Made by a program: the position numbers and the translations under genes. Shown piece after piece: positions 47,026 to 55,821 of a stretch of 64,000 nucleotides of DNA. This DNA is from Lachnospiraceae bacterium (GTDB taxonomy: Bacteria > Bacillota > Clostridia > Lachnospirales > Lachnospiraceae): contig LR698958.1 of assembly GCA_902381685.1 (NCBI GenBank), forward strand, positions 1,746,833 through 1,810,832, in the 5' to 3' direction. Each line of letters starts with the position of its first letter. Position 1 is the first letter of the stretch. The notes below the pieces were generated by a model. The model made no database searches and was not told the origin of the DNA. It was given only the letters and a program-made list of their open reading frames with translations.

Positions 47026-47619
47026 TCAATTGAGAAATCTGACAGCAAGTTCCTGAATAGCAAGTATAGGAGCCTGTGCATATGTTTCTTCAGGGTACAT
47101 TCTTTCTAGACGTACTGTTTCTTTCATCAAAAACGGAATCATTTCCACTTCTCCCCGAAACCCAAGCACTAAACACAACATAGATTTTAAATACTCATTC
47201 CAGATATTTGAGTATTCTTTCAAAATCCAATCGCAACAGTTTCCTTCACAATGTAAGAAAAAATAAAGAGTATTTTCTATAAAGATATCCTGCCCGCTTT
47301 TCATAGTTTTTTCTTTTATAAGTGGCATTATCTCTTTTTCATACTCTAATACTTTTTTTCTTAATCTACTTCTGTTTCCGCCCGATAATGATTTTCTCAT
47401 CAATTTCAACAGTTCTTCTGCTGTTGCTGCCTGTTCAATCATTTTTTTCGAATACAAATCTTCTTCAGATTCAACAAACATTTTTTCTGAAATCGCATTT
47501 GCATACTCAACCGCTTCAGGCTCAAGATAGAAACTATATTCAAATTTAGCTGCCGAAAAAGGTATATCGGGATGTTCATCTAAAAACTTATGTACTTCTT
47601 TTTTACTAATGGTTATCAT
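47026..47619 (-). CDS. Unknown protein overlapping the type III toxin gene
   Basis: A 197-aa protein that I do not recognise. Its ATG (47619) overlaps the last 14 bases of the toxin gene in another frame, with GGAGGAGG about 12 nt upstream, so it is translated with the toxin. It looks helical: N-terminal SKKEVHKFLDEHPDIPFSAAK, then a charged central region rich in Lys/Glu, and a C-terminal LGFRGEVEMIPFLMKETVRL region reminiscent of a HEAT-like repeat. No membrane segment, no known nuclease or HTH motif. Accessory or regulatory role in the toxin-antitoxin system is inferred only from the overlap. Confidence 0.75.
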   Translation of the reverse strand: MITISKKEVHKFLDEHPDIPFSAAKFEYSFYLEPEAVEYANAISEKMFVESEEDLYSKKMIEQAATAEELLKLMRKSLSGGNRSRLRKKVLEYEKEIMPLIKEKTMKSGQDIFIENTLYFFLHCEGNCCDWILKEYSNIWNEYLKSMLCLVLGFRGEVEMIPFLMKETVRLERMYPEETYAQAPILAIQELAVRFLN

Positions 47620-48097
47620 AATGTTTTGCAACCTCCTCCAGCAATGGCAAATCACAACATCTTTCCTTTATTCTTTTATCATTGCCATTCAATTCTTCAT
47701 CTTTCTTAAAAAGGGTATCTCTTAATCTTTTTGCTGTCAATTCAATTTGTTCCCGATCAGCTTTAATACACTTATATTGATTTTGAAGCAAACGCTGATA
47801 TTTTGAATCTTCCAATTCATCAATATCAATAAGAACTAATGCCGATTCCACAACCGGTATCATATTATTAAAGTTGATTGCACCATATATTCCCTGATTA
47901 ATTTTCCTAAAATCTTTTGTATTCTTCATTTTACGATGCTTTTCTTTCGGCGATGTAAATGGCGTATAATATTTTATCCCATCAATTTCAAGCACTACAC
48001 CTACATATGGGCGCTTTCCTTTTTTGTTATCCGCCACCTTAGACTCATATTTTTTTAAATAATTGATGTATTCATCTTTGATATTATAAAATTTCAT
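47606..48097 (-). CDS. Type III toxin-antitoxin endoribonuclease (ToxN/AbiQ family)
   Basis: A 163-aa toxin. It matches the ToxN/AbiQ family along its length: MKFYNIKDEYINYLKKYESK at the N-terminus, YVGVVLEIDGIKYYTPFTSP followed by the catalytic-region lysine (SPKEKH), INFNNMIPV, and the C-terminal LPLLEEVAKHYD. ToxN toxins are ribonucleases held inactive by pseudoknot RNA units cut from a repeat array. Upstream are exactly such an array and a terminator, in the standard order promoter-repeats-terminator-toxin. Start ATG follows GAGGAAAA. Such systems often give phage resistance by abortive infection. Confidence 0.93.
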   Translation of the reverse strand: MKFYNIKDEYINYLKKYESKVADNKKGKRPYVGVVLEIDGIKYYTPFTSPKEKHRKMKNTKDFRKINQGIYGAINFNNMIPVVESALVLIDIDELEDSKYQRLLQNQYKCIKADREQIELTAKRLRDTLFKKDEELNGNDKRIKERCCDLPLLEEVAKHYDNH

Positions 48098-48111
48098 TTT
48101 TCCTCATCTGT

Positions 48112-48265
48112 CAAAAAAAGAGACGACTGCTCGCCTCTTTTTCAAGTTCTCTCTTTATGGTGGAGACTTACCGCTTTTTTAGGTTCTCTCTTTATGGTGG
48201 AGACTCACCTGCTTTTTTAGGTTTCCACTTTATGGTAGAAACTCACCTAAGACAATCCTTTGTCT
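48112..48265 (-). ncRNA. Type III antitoxin RNA repeat array with terminator
   Basis: About 2.7 tandem copies of a 37-38 nt unit (starts on the plus strand at 48146, 48183 and 48221), sharing CTCCACCATAAAGAGAGAAC on the minus strand and an A-rich spacer (AAAAAAGC). The copy nearest the promoter is the most diverged. A terminator (AGAGGCGA-GCAG-TCGTCTCT then T7; 48112-48142) follows, 15 nt before the toxin ATG. This is the layout of ToxI/antiQ: each unit forms a pseudoknot that binds the toxin, and the leaky terminator sets the RNA:toxin ratio. Confidence 0.92.
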
Positions 48266-48271
48266 ATAATA

Positions 48272-48300
48272 AGTATATGCAATTTCCCCTAAAAAATCAA
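48272..48300 (-). promoter_or_regulatory. Promoter of the type III toxin-antitoxin operon
   Basis: TTGATT (48295-48300), 17-nt spacer, TATACT (48272-48277), about 20 nt ahead of the first antitoxin repeat. Confidence 0.8.
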
Positions 48301-48322
48301 TATGATTCTATAATTTTATAAA

Positions 48323-48360
48323 AAATATAAACCTCCCAAAGAATGCTCCCTGAGAGGTTT
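48323..48360 (-). terminator. Terminator after rpsI
   Basis: Stem AAACCTCTCAGGGAGCATTC with near-complement TTTGGGAGGTTT, then TATATTTTTT on the minus strand. It lies inside the direct-repeat-bounded island and insulates the toxin promoter from the rplM-rpsI transcript. Confidence 0.8.
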
Positions 48361-48393
48361 GAAAATTCTTTTTGAAATTGTACGTTCCAAAAA

Positions 48394-48417
48394 CGTATGA
48401 TTAACGTTTAGAGAACT
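48394..48417. repeat. Island direct repeat at the 3' end of rpsI (att-like)
   Basis: The 24-bp partner of 46905-46928 (three mismatches). It spans the last rpsI codons and stop, a place where integrative elements are known to insert because a duplicated 3' end keeps the ribosomal gene intact. Confidence 0.7.
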
Positions 48418-48793
48418 GTGGTGCTCTACGAGCAGCTTTAAGACCGTATTTCTTACGTTCTTTCATACGTGGATCACGAGTTAAGTATCCTGCTTTCTTA
48501 AGCACTGGTCTGTATTCAGGATCTGCCTGAAGTAATGCTCTTGCGATACCGTGACGGATAGCACCAGCCTGTCCTGTGTATCCTCCACCATGTACGTTTA
48601 CTAAAACATCAAATTTATCTGCTGTTTCCGTAGCAACAAGTGGCTGACGAACTACAACTTTTAATGTTTCTAATCCTAAATATTCATCAATATCTCTTTT
48701 ATTAATTGTAATTTTACCTGTTCCAGGTACTAAATATACTCTTGCGATTGATTTTTTTCTTCTTCCTGTTCCGTAGAATTTTACTTTAGACAC
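48401..48793 (-). CDS. rpsI: 30S ribosomal protein S9
   Basis: A 130-aa ribosomal protein with the family hallmarks: [15 protein letters not shown] at the N-terminus, the central [19 protein letters not shown] and the basic C-terminal tail ending APQFSKR that reaches the P-site tRNA. Starts at GTG (48791-48793) with AGGAGG 9 nt upstream. Follows rplM by 26 nt as is universal. The 3' end lies within an att-like repeat. Confidence 0.98.
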   Translation of the reverse strand: MSKVKFYGTGRRKKSIARVYLVPGTGKITINKRDIDEYLGLETLKVVVRQPLVATETADKFDVLVNVHGGGYTGQAGAIRHGIARALLQADPEYRPVLKKAGYLTRDPRMKERKKYGLKAARRAPQFSKR

Positions 48794-48819
48794 TGTAATT
48801 TCCTCCTTTCAACCTTTCC

Positions 48820-49248
48820 TTAAAATGTTAATACTTCTGGTTTCTGAGCCTGATTTGCATGCTCCGGCCCAGCGTATACGTGTAATTTCTTAATCATTGC
48901 TCTTCCTAAAGGTCCTTTTGGAAGCATTCCTTTTACAGCAAGTTCAACAACTTTTTCAGGTTTTTTAGCCATCATTTCTCTTAATGTAGTTTCTTTCATT
49001 CCTCCTACATAGTCTGAGTGATGATAGTAAACTTTCTGGTCTAATTTTTTACCTGTTACGCTGATTTTGTCAGCATTTACTACGATTACATAATCACCTG
49101 TATCAACGTGTGGTGTATATTCCGGTTTATTTTTTCCTCTTAAAACTTTTGCAACTTCAGATGCTAAACGTCCTAATGTGCAACCTTCTGCATCAACTAC
49201 ATACCATTTTCTTTCAATCTTATCTGGATTAGCCATGTAAGTTTTCAT
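48820..49248 (-). CDS. rplM: 50S ribosomal protein L13
   Basis: A 142-aa protein with typical L13 motifs: [38 protein letters not shown], and [15 protein letters not shown]. First gene of the rplM-rpsI operon, ATG preceded by GGGAGG. The roughly 110-nt leader contains a hairpin (CAATTTAC...GTAAATTG) that could act in r-protein feedback, though I cannot assign it to a known leader family. Confidence 0.98.
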   Translation of the reverse strand: MKTYMANPDKIERKWYVVDAEGCTLGRLASEVAKVLRGKNKPEYTPHVDTGDYVIVVNADKISVTGKKLDQKVYYHHSDYVGGMKETTLREMMAKKPEKVVELAVKGMLPKGPLGRAMIKKLHVYAGPEHANQAQKPEVLTF

Positions 49249-49358
49249 TGGTCGACCTCCCTAAATTTCATCTAATTATTATACTTCTTGGTTTTTATGA
49301 AAATCAATTTACTCCGGGGCTATGGTGTAAATTGTTTCTTCTATTGTCATACTGACTC

Positions 49359-49387
49359 ATTATATTATGCGAGCATTGTAATGTCAA
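49359..49387 (-). promoter_or_regulatory. Consensus promoter for rplM-rpsI
   Basis: TTGACA (49382-49387), 17-nt spacer, TATAAT (49359-49364): a perfect sigma-A promoter about 110 nt before rplM, fitting strong ribosomal protein expression. Confidence 0.9.
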
Positions 49388-49418
49388 CCTTTTTCTCAAA
49401 AAAAGTGCGTTTTTACGC

Positions 49419-50522
49419 CTATCGTACCTCTAACAATTTCTGTTTCAGTTCACCTTCAATGCGGTTCAGTTCGGCTTCGGCAGTTCTTCTTTTTACTCTT
49501 CCCTCTTTCTGTATCTTCATCACTTCATCTAATGTGGAAATCAGTGACTCATTTGTTGCCTTCAGAGTTTCCATGTCTACAATTCCTCTCTCCGCCTCTT
49601 TTGCCGTATCAATTGTTGCCATTTTTAATTTCTCGGCATTTTTCCTTAGAAGTTCATTGGTCATATCCGTCACTTCACGCTGTGCTTCGGCTGCCCTCGA
49701 AGAGTTTTCCACGCCGATTGCCAATACCATCTGACTTTTCCACAGAGGAATTGTGTTTACAAGTGTGGACTGTATTTTTTCTGACATAAGTGTATCGTTG
49801 CCCTGCACAAGTCGGATTTGCGGCGCCATCTGAAGTGAAATCGCTCTTGTTAATTCTAAGTCATGTATCTTTTTCTCAAACCGTTCACAGCGCCCCGCCA
49901 AATCATTCGCTTCCTGCACATCTTCAGGAAGTCCGCTTAACTGCGCCTTGTTTCTCAATGCAGGGAGTTCTCTTTCCTGCACTTCTTTTATTTTTCGTTT
50001 TCCCGCTTCAATATACATGGACAATTCTTTAAAATATGTTGTATTCAACTCATACATTTTATCTAAAAGCGCAATATCTTTTAACAACTGAATCTGATGA
50101 TTTTCCAACGCCTTGCAGATTCTCTCCACATTAGTCTCCGCTTTATCAAATTTCGCTTTCATGTTGGCAAGCTTATTTGTATTCTTTTTAAAGAAACCAA
50201 AAAAGCCTTTTTCGTCTTCATCTGTCTCAATGTCTTTTAATTCTGAAACAACATCTGTCAACATTTTCCCCACTTCGCCCAAATCCTTTGTCTTCACGTT
50301 TTCTAAAGCATTTTCTGAGAAATCAGCCATTTTTTTCTGCGCTCCCGCACCGTACTGTAAAATCATGTTGGCATTTGTCAAATCAATCTTAGACGAAAAG
50401 TCAGCCACCATTTTTTCTTCTTCGGAAGTCAAAACGACTTCCTCCATTTTCGGCTGCTCCTCCACCTGATGATTTTCCTCCGCAAAAGGTTCAAATGTAA
50501 GCACCGGTGATTCCTGTCCCAT
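49419..50522 (-). CDS. TelA-like toxic anion resistance protein
   Basis: A 367-aa soluble, strongly helical protein of the TelA/KlaA family, first named for tellurite resistance. Recognised by the mid-part GFFGFFKKNTNKL, long heptad-like helices, and the conserved C-terminal region ALTRAISLQMAPQIRLVQGND-like segment followed by STLVNTIPLWKSQMVLAIG. True role is probably in cell-envelope stress or cell-wall biology. It is the last gene of a three-gene operon with an XpaC protein, 12 nt downstream of it; the TelA-XpaC pair is widespread. Confidence 0.9.
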   Translation of the reverse strand: MGQESPVLTFEPFAEENHQVEEQPKMEEVVLTSEEEKMVADFSSKIDLTNANMILQYGAGAQKKMADFSENALENVKTKDLGEVGKMLTDVVSELKDIETDEDEKGFFGFFKKNTNKLANMKAKFDKAETNVERICKALENHQIQLLKDIALLDKMYELNTTYFKELSMYIEAGKRKIKEVQERELPALRNKAQLSGLPEDVQEANDLAGRCERFEKKIHDLELTRAISLQMAPQIRLVQGNDTLMSEKIQSTLVNTIPLWKSQMVLAIGVENSSRAAEAQREVTDMTNELLRKNAEKLKMATIDTAKEAERGIVDMETLKATNESLISTLDEVMKIQKEGRVKRRTAEAELNRIEGELKQKLLEVR

Positions 50523-50534
50523 ATTTATGTCCTC

Positions 50535-51695
50535 CTATTTAAAATCTTTCTCCTTATATCCTTCTCTCGCAAGCATTGTCTGTAAAACAGAAATGTCCGC
50601 TGAAATATCAAACGCCGTATCCTGAAATAAATCGTCCAAAAGTTGTTCAAAAGCATTACTGATTGTATCTAATGTATTTTCAATCTCATTCATCGATTTT
50701 GTCACGTTTTCTCCTTTTATGGAAAGCGCGTCAAATTCCTTATAGGCGTCTACCAGTTTTTTTGTTGTCGGCAAATAATATTCCATAAATTTATCCATTT
50801 CCGGCATCTGCTCCGGGTGCTGTTTTACCGAATCAAAAATTTTACGGATAACATTCTCAAGTCTGTCCAGTTTTGCGGAAATCACTTCTCCCGGAATCGC
50901 ATCATTCGCCAGCCGGATAACTTCTATATACTCGTTTCCCTTGCGAATCATTTCCGCCACCGCACTGTCTGAAATATGTTCCGCTTCTTCCTGCATTTTT
51001 TCCTGTCTTCTTTTCTGCTCCTCTTCTCTTTGTCTTCTTGACTCTTCCGCCTGCTGCAACTGACGATACGCCTCTTCCGTTGCGGTAAAACATGTCTGGC
51101 TGGCATCTAAAAATCCGTCTACAAACATCTCTTTTCGTATCATCATTTTTATGTTCCTGCACACTTTCTTTTCCGGAGTTCGCGTTTTCTCCGCAAATTC
51201 TTTTACGGAACAAAATTCTCTTCCGTCCAAAATCTCCACATATTTTTTAAAGCATCTGTACCTCTTTCTTCCCAATATTCCTTTGATCAGAAAGAAAGTG
51301 GAAAGGATACACACAATCAGGCCTATCGCAAGTACCACACTTGAAAATGTCTTTGTAATAATTGAGCCGCTAATCAAAAATCCGATTACGGAAGTCAGTA
51401 AAAATCCGATAAATACAAGTATTCCCGCTCCCCCTAATATGATGAGTGGAATGCTGGAGTATCTTCCTTTTTCTTTCAGACGAATTTCCACTTTCGGCTT
51501 TGCCTGCCTTTTCTGCTCCTGCTTGGGCGGCTGCACATGCACATGAGGGTTCATATGTCTTTTTGCCTCATTCATCGCCATGTCAACCGTCTGATTGATT
51601 TTCTGATTCAGTTGTTGGTAATTCATTGAATTCATAGCGTCTTCCACGGTACGCCGAATCTGCTCTCCTATATTGGAAAAATCTCTATTGTCCAT
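50535..51695 (-). CDS. XpaC-like (BCIP hydrolysis family) membrane protein
   Basis: A 386-aa protein with an N-terminal soluble part, two hydrophobic segments at about residues 75-95 and 108-130, then a long coiled-coil/helical region (QQAEESRRQREEEQKRRQEK) and an XpaC-type C-terminus (VIRKIFDSVKQHPEQMPEMDKFMEYYLPTT). XpaC was named for hydrolysis of 5-bromo-4-chloroindolyl phosphate; mechanism unknown. Met 51695 overlaps the P-type ATPase stop by 11 nt, implying coupled translation; the frame to 51728 is unlikely to be used. Confidence 0.88.
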   Translation of the reverse strand: MDNRDFSNIGEQIRRTVEDAMNSMNYQQLNQKINQTVDMAMNEAKRHMNPHVHVQPPKQEQKRQAKPKVEIRLKEKGRYSSIPLIILGGAGILVFIGFLLTSVIGFLISGSIITKTFSSVVLAIGLIVCILSTFFLIKGILGRKRYRCFKKYVEILDGREFCSVKEFAEKTRTPEKKVCRNIKMMIRKEMFVDGFLDASQTCFTATEEAYRQLQQAEESRRQREEEQKRRQEKMQEEAEHISDSAVAEMIRKGNEYIEVIRLANDAIPGEVISAKLDRLENVIRKIFDSVKQHPEQMPEMDKFMEYYLPTTKKLVDAYKEFDALSIKGENVTKSMNEIENTLDTISNAFEQLLDDLFQDTAFDISADISVLQTMLAREGYKEKDFK

Positions 51696-54060
51696 ATTTA
51701 TCTGCCTTTCTTTTTTTCTTCTTCTCATTTATTCGGATAAAGAAATCCTCCGCTTTTTTAACGAATCTGCACAGATGATTAAATACCGGCATTGTCGCAA
51801 AGGCAAAAACAAGAAGGAGTAATCCACTTTTCAATGTCACCTGACTGATACCAAATAATTCTCCCATAAAGAGAACGCATATTAAAAGTCCAATCAACAT
51901 ACCAAACCATACAATCCAGCGGAAAATATTCATCGGTTTGGAAAGTTCAAATAAAATCTGCAGTCCCACAATGGCAAGAAGCAGTGTTGCCGTAATTGAT
52001 ATTTCTTCTGCACTCACTCCAAAAACACTTCCGAATAAAATAAGTAACCCTACCATAATGACATCTGTAAGCCCTGCCGGCAGCGCTTTTAACAATACAT
52101 TTGTCAAAAACCTTCCTTTAATCAGGTTTTTATTCGGCTCCATTGCCAACAAAAATGCGGGTGTTCCGATTGTCATCATGCTGACAAGGGAAACCTGCGC
52201 CGGCCCAAGCGGATAGGTAATCATAAAAATAAGTGACAACGCTGATAAAAGGAATGAAAAAATATTTTTTACCAAAAACAGACTTGCAGACCTTTCAATA
52301 TTATTTACAACCTGCCGTCCTTCCGCTACAACGGAAGGCATCTTTGCAAAATCAGATTCCAATAAAACCAGTTGCGACGCCTGTGATGCCACATCGCTTC
52401 CCGACGCCATGGCAATACTGCAGTCCGCATCTTTCAACGCCAGTACGTCATTGACTCCATCGCCCGTCATTGCCACTGTCTTTCCATTCTTTTTCAGCGC
52501 CTGCACAAACATTCTCTTCTGTTTTGGAGTTACCCTGCCAAAAACAGTATATTTTCTCACTGCCTCCGCAATATCCTCTTCATTCTGCAACTGTCTCGCA
52601 TCTACATAATTTTCCGCATTGGCAATTCCCGCTTCCAATGCGACTTTCGATACAGTCATCGGATTGTCACCGGAAATGACTTTAATATCCACGCCCTGTT
52701 CCGCAAAATATCGGAAAGTTTCTTTTGCATTTTTACGTATTGGATTCGCCAATAAAATCAGTCCCAGCGGATTCGCCTTTTCCGTCAATGCCTTTCCGTC
52801 AGCATTTCCATTATATTTTGCAAAAACAAGAACACGATAGCCTTTCTCACTCTGCTCCTCAATCTGCTTTCTGTATGTTTCAAAATCTTCCCGAAGGACA
52901 AATTCCGGCGCTCCCAAAAGATAGGTCACTCCGCCAAAAACAGCACTGCTGTATTTATATTCCGAAGAAAACGTCGTAATCTTATCTGCCGTTCTGCCCA
53001 TACTCATATGGAAATGATTTTTCAGCGCTTCCATCGTTGTATTATCCTTTTCCATATTGAAGACAAAGTCACCAATCTGTTCTTCCAGTTCTTTCTCATC
53101 TTCACCGAGAGATAAAATTTCACTGACTTTCATTACGTTTTCTGTAATCGTTCCCGTCTTATCCACGCATAAAACATTTACTCTCGCCAATGTTTCAATA
53201 CATTTCATGTCGTGCACAAGCACTTTTTTCTTCGCCAGTTTCATCACGCTGACAACAAGCGCCACACTGGCAAGAAGGTAAAGTCCCTCCGGAATCATTC
53301 CGATAATCGCCGCTGTCATCGATGTCACACTTCCACGCAAAGAGTTGCCCGAAAGAATATATTGCTGATAGAACATCATAATTCCAATTGGAATAATGAT
53401 AATTCCGACTGCCTTAACCAATTTATTCAATGAGCGGATCATCTCCGACTGTTCTCCCTCTTTTACCGCTTTCGCCTCGAGAGTTAATTTGGACACATAT
53501 GAGTCCGCGCCAACTTTTGTAAGCCTTGCAAGACAGCGTCCCGAAACAATATAACTTCCCGAGAGAAGACTGTCCCCCTGCACTTTTGTTATCTCATCTG
53601 CTTCACCTGTAATCAGTGATTCATTTACCTGTGCCTCTCCCGAAATAACAACTGCATCGGCCGGTATCTGATTGCCCGCAGTAAAAATAACGACATCGTC
53701 CAACACAAGTTCTTCCGCACGGATAACCTGTTTCTTTCCCCCGCGGATAACATTGGCTTTTGGCGCATGCAAAACTGCAAGTTTATCCAAGATTTTCTTC
53801 GACCTGCATTCCTGAATGATTCCGACCAGTGTATTCGCTATGATAATCGGTAAAAATGTGAGTTCACGGAATGCTCCGACCAAAATCAACAATCCTGCAA
53901 TCACCCCAAAGATTAAGTTAAAATATGTGAATATATTTGTGAGAACAATCTCCTTCACCGATTTAGACGGTGCTTCTACCGGAGTGTTCTGTTTTCCCTG
54001 TTGTATTCTTTCTTCTACTTCTCGTTCCGAAAGACCGGTTTGTGTTCGTATCTGTTCCAT
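51685..54060 (-). CDS. Cation-translocating P-type ATPase (CtpE-like)
   Basis: A 791-aa ion pump. Seen: two N-terminal membrane helices, actuator loop with NESLITGEADE (the usual TGES reads TGEA), membrane helix with GMIPEGLYLL (Pro-Glu-Gly ion site), phosphorylation motif CVDKTGTITEN, hinge motif TGDGVNDVLALKDADCSIAM, and about six C-terminal helices. No heavy-metal-binding domain; the PEG motif fits the Ca2+/Mg2+-type group including mycobacterial CtpE, but the ion is not proven. ATG 54060 follows GGAGG by 5 nt. First gene of the operon with XpaC and TelA. Confidence 0.9.
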   Translation of the reverse strand: MEQIRTQTGLSEREVEERIQQGKQNTPVEAPSKSVKEIVLTNIFTYFNLIFGVIAGLLILVGAFRELTFLPIIIANTLVGIIQECRSKKILDKLAVLHAPKANVIRGGKKQVIRAEELVLDDVVIFTAGNQIPADAVVISGEAQVNESLITGEADEITKVQGDSLLSGSYIVSGRCLARLTKVGADSYVSKLTLEAKAVKEGEQSEMIRSLNKLVKAVGIIIIPIGIMMFYQQYILSGNSLRGSVTSMTAAIIGMIPEGLYLLASVALVVSVMKLAKKKVLVHDMKCIETLARVNVLCVDKTGTITENVMKVSEILSLGEDEKELEEQIGDFVFNMEKDNTTMEALKNHFHMSMGRTADKITTFSSEYKYSSAVFGGVTYLLGAPEFVLREDFETYRKQIEEQSEKGYRVLVFAKYNGNADGKALTEKANPLGLILLANPIRKNAKETFRYFAEQGVDIKVISGDNPMTVSKVALEAGIANAENYVDARQLQNEEDIAEAVRKYTVFGRVTPKQKRMFVQALKKNGKTVAMTGDGVNDVLALKDADCSIAMASGSDVASQASQLVLLESDFAKMPSVVAEGRQVVNNIERSASLFLVKNIFSFLLSALSLIFMITYPLGPAQVSLVSMMTIGTPAFLLAMEPNKNLIKGRFLTNVLLKALPAGLTDVIMVGLLILFGSVFGVSAEEISITATLLLAIVGLQILFELSKPMNIFRWIVWFGMLIGLLICVLFMGELFGISQVTLKSGLLLLVFAFATMPVFNHLCRFVKKAEDFFIRINEKKKKRKADKYGQ

Positions 54061-54290
54061 AGGCACCTCCGTTTTCTATGCTTCTATGATACCTTTTATG
54101 ACACAAAATGTAAATTCTTTTCACACTCATTTTACAAATTATATATAATAAAAAATAACAACACAAATTTTCAAAATAAATTGTTTTTATTAACCTTTGA
54201 TTAAGGTATATTGACATATTTATTTTTTAATGTTATTTTTTAGAAAATTATATTTTTATAAACTTTTTGTTTTGAAAAGGAGTTGAGTAT

Positions 54291-54482
54291 ATGGAACAAC
54301 TAAACAATACATTTTTAAAGTATCAGCGTCTTATCATAACGACCTGTATTATCATATTTTTAATTATCATTCTAGTGTTTCTCTACCCTCTTGCAAGGTA
54401 TCATTATGAATATCCTACCGATAGAAATGCGGTAATAAAAACAGATAGATTTACGGGAACCGTTGATACTGTAATTTATTGA
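54291..54482 (+). CDS. Small single-pass membrane protein
   Basis: A 63-aa protein with an excellent ribosome site (AAAAGGAG, 9 nt before ATG) and a single strong membrane helix (about residues 15-33, LIITTCIIIFLIIILVFLYP), followed by a charged outer or inner tail ending DTVIY. I do not recognise it. Divergent from the P-type ATPase and followed by a terminator, so it is its own transcription unit in A/T-rich DNA. Such small hydrophobic proteins often modify transporters or act as toxins; there is no evidence for either here. Confidence 0.7.
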   Translation: MEQLNNTFLKYQRLIITTCIIIFLIIILVFLYPLARYHYEYPTDRNAVIKTDRFTGTVDTVIY

Positions 54483-54490
54483 TAAAATTC

Positions 54491-54535
54491 AAAAAGGAAA
54501 GTGTCCGTCTGTCTTTTGAAACACTTTCCTTTTTC
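54491..54535. terminator. Bidirectional terminator
   Basis: Stem AAAAAGGAAAGTGT and ACACTTTCCTTTTT around a 17-nt loop, with A and T tracts; it separates the small membrane protein gene (+) from tyrS (-). Confidence 0.85.
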
Positions 54536-54539
54536 TTTA

Positions 54540-55763
54540 TTATTTTACAATTACTTTTCGGAAATTTTTCTTTCCTCTTCTTAAGACAACACCTTCTCCG
54601 CTCAAATCATCTTTTGCATATTCTTTCTTAATATCTTCTACTTTTTCTCCATCTACGGCAACACCACCCTGCTGCACTGCACGTCTCGCTTCTGATTTAG
54701 AAGGCACTAAACCGCTCTTTACAAGCATTGTCAAAATATCTATCTTTCCTTCAACAAAATCTCCTTCTTCCAACTCTGCTGTCGGCATATTTGCAGCCGC
54801 ACCGCTTGTGAAGAGTTCTCTTGAACTTTCCTGTGCTTTTAACGCTTCCTCTTCACCGTGTACAAGTTTTGTCAGTTCAAATGCAAGAATTTCTTTCGCT
54901 TTATTCAACTGACTTCCTTCCCATTTATCCATTTCATCAATTTCCTCTAATGGAAGGAATGTAAGCATACGGATACATTTTAACACATCATTGTCTGCAA
55001 CATTTCTCCAATACTGGTAAAATTCAAACGGAGAAGTTTTATTCGGATCTAACCACACTGCACCTGACTGTGTTTTACCCATTTTCTTTCCTTCTGAATT
55101 TAACAAAAGTGTAATTGTCATTGCACTTGCGTCTTTACCGAGTTTACGGCGAATTAATTCTGTACCTGCAAGCATATTGCTCCACTGGTCATCTCCGCCA
55201 AACTGTAAATTACAGCCGTAATTCTGGTATAATGCGTAAAAGTCGTACGCCTGCATAATCATGTAGTTGAATTCAAGGAAACTCAATCCTTTTTCCATAC
55301 GCTGTTTGTAACATTCAGCAGTAAGCATACGGTTCACGGAGAAATGCGGTCCTACTTCGCGAAGTAATTCAACATAGTTTAATCCGAGTAACCAGTCCGC
55401 ATTATTTATCATCAACGCCTTTCCTTCTGAAAAATCAATGAATTTACTCATCTGTTTTTTGAAACAGTCACAGTTGTGCTGAATCTGTTCCGGCGTCATC
55501 ATGGAACGCATATCGCTTCTTCCTGAAGGATCGCCGATGTAACCTGTCCCTCCTCCAAGTAAGGCAATCGGTTTATTTCCCGCCATCTGTAAACGTTTCA
55601 TCAGACAAAGCGCCATAAAATGCCCTACATGAAGGCTGTCTGCCGTCGGGTCAAATCCGATATAAAATGTCGCTTTCCCCTCATTGACTAAGTTACTGAT
55701 TAATTCCTCGTCTGTTACCTGCGCAATCAATCCTCTTGCTTTCAGTTCGTCATAAATTTTCAT
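54540..55763 (-). CDS. tyrS: Tyrosyl-tRNA synthetase
   Basis: A 407-aa class I synthetase. HIGH-like motif [11 protein letters not shown] at about residue 45, tyrosine pocket [28 protein letters not shown]-like [11 protein letters not shown], and a C-terminal S4 RNA-binding domain ([21 protein letters not shown]). Regulated by the upstream tyrosine T-box. Start ATG preceded by AAAGGAGA. Confidence 0.97.
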   Translation of the reverse strand: MKIYDELKARGLIAQVTDEELISNLVNEGKATFYIGFDPTADSLHVGHFMALCLMKRLQMAGNKPIALLGGGTGYIGDPSGRSDMRSMMTPEQIQHNCDCFKKQMSKFIDFSEGKALMINNADWLLGLNYVELLREVGPHFSVNRMLTAECYKQRMEKGLSFLEFNYMIMQAYDFYALYQNYGCNLQFGGDDQWSNMLAGTELIRRKLGKDASAMTITLLLNSEGKKMGKTQSGAVWLDPNKTSPFEFYQYWRNVADNDVLKCIRMLTFLPLEEIDEMDKWEGSQLNKAKEILAFELTKLVHGEEEALKAQESSRELFTSGAAANMPTAELEEGDFVEGKIDILTMLVKSGLVPSKSEARRAVQQGGVAVDGEKVEDIKKEYAKDDLSGEGVVLRRGKKNFRKVIVK

Positions 55764-55821
55764 TTTCCTATCTCCTTTAATCTCTATAGTATTCGGGACA
55801 GGTTTTCGCTTTCAGATAAAT

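Noticed and set aside
46893..47081. 62-aa ORF at the end of the toxin island
   Set aside because: It overlaps the unknown gene's end in another frame, has no ribosome site, and the product shows no recombinase features.
48141..48258. CRISPR array
   Set aside because: The 37-38 nt units are back-to-back with no variable spacers and are followed by a terminator and a ToxN-like gene; this is a type III antitoxin array.
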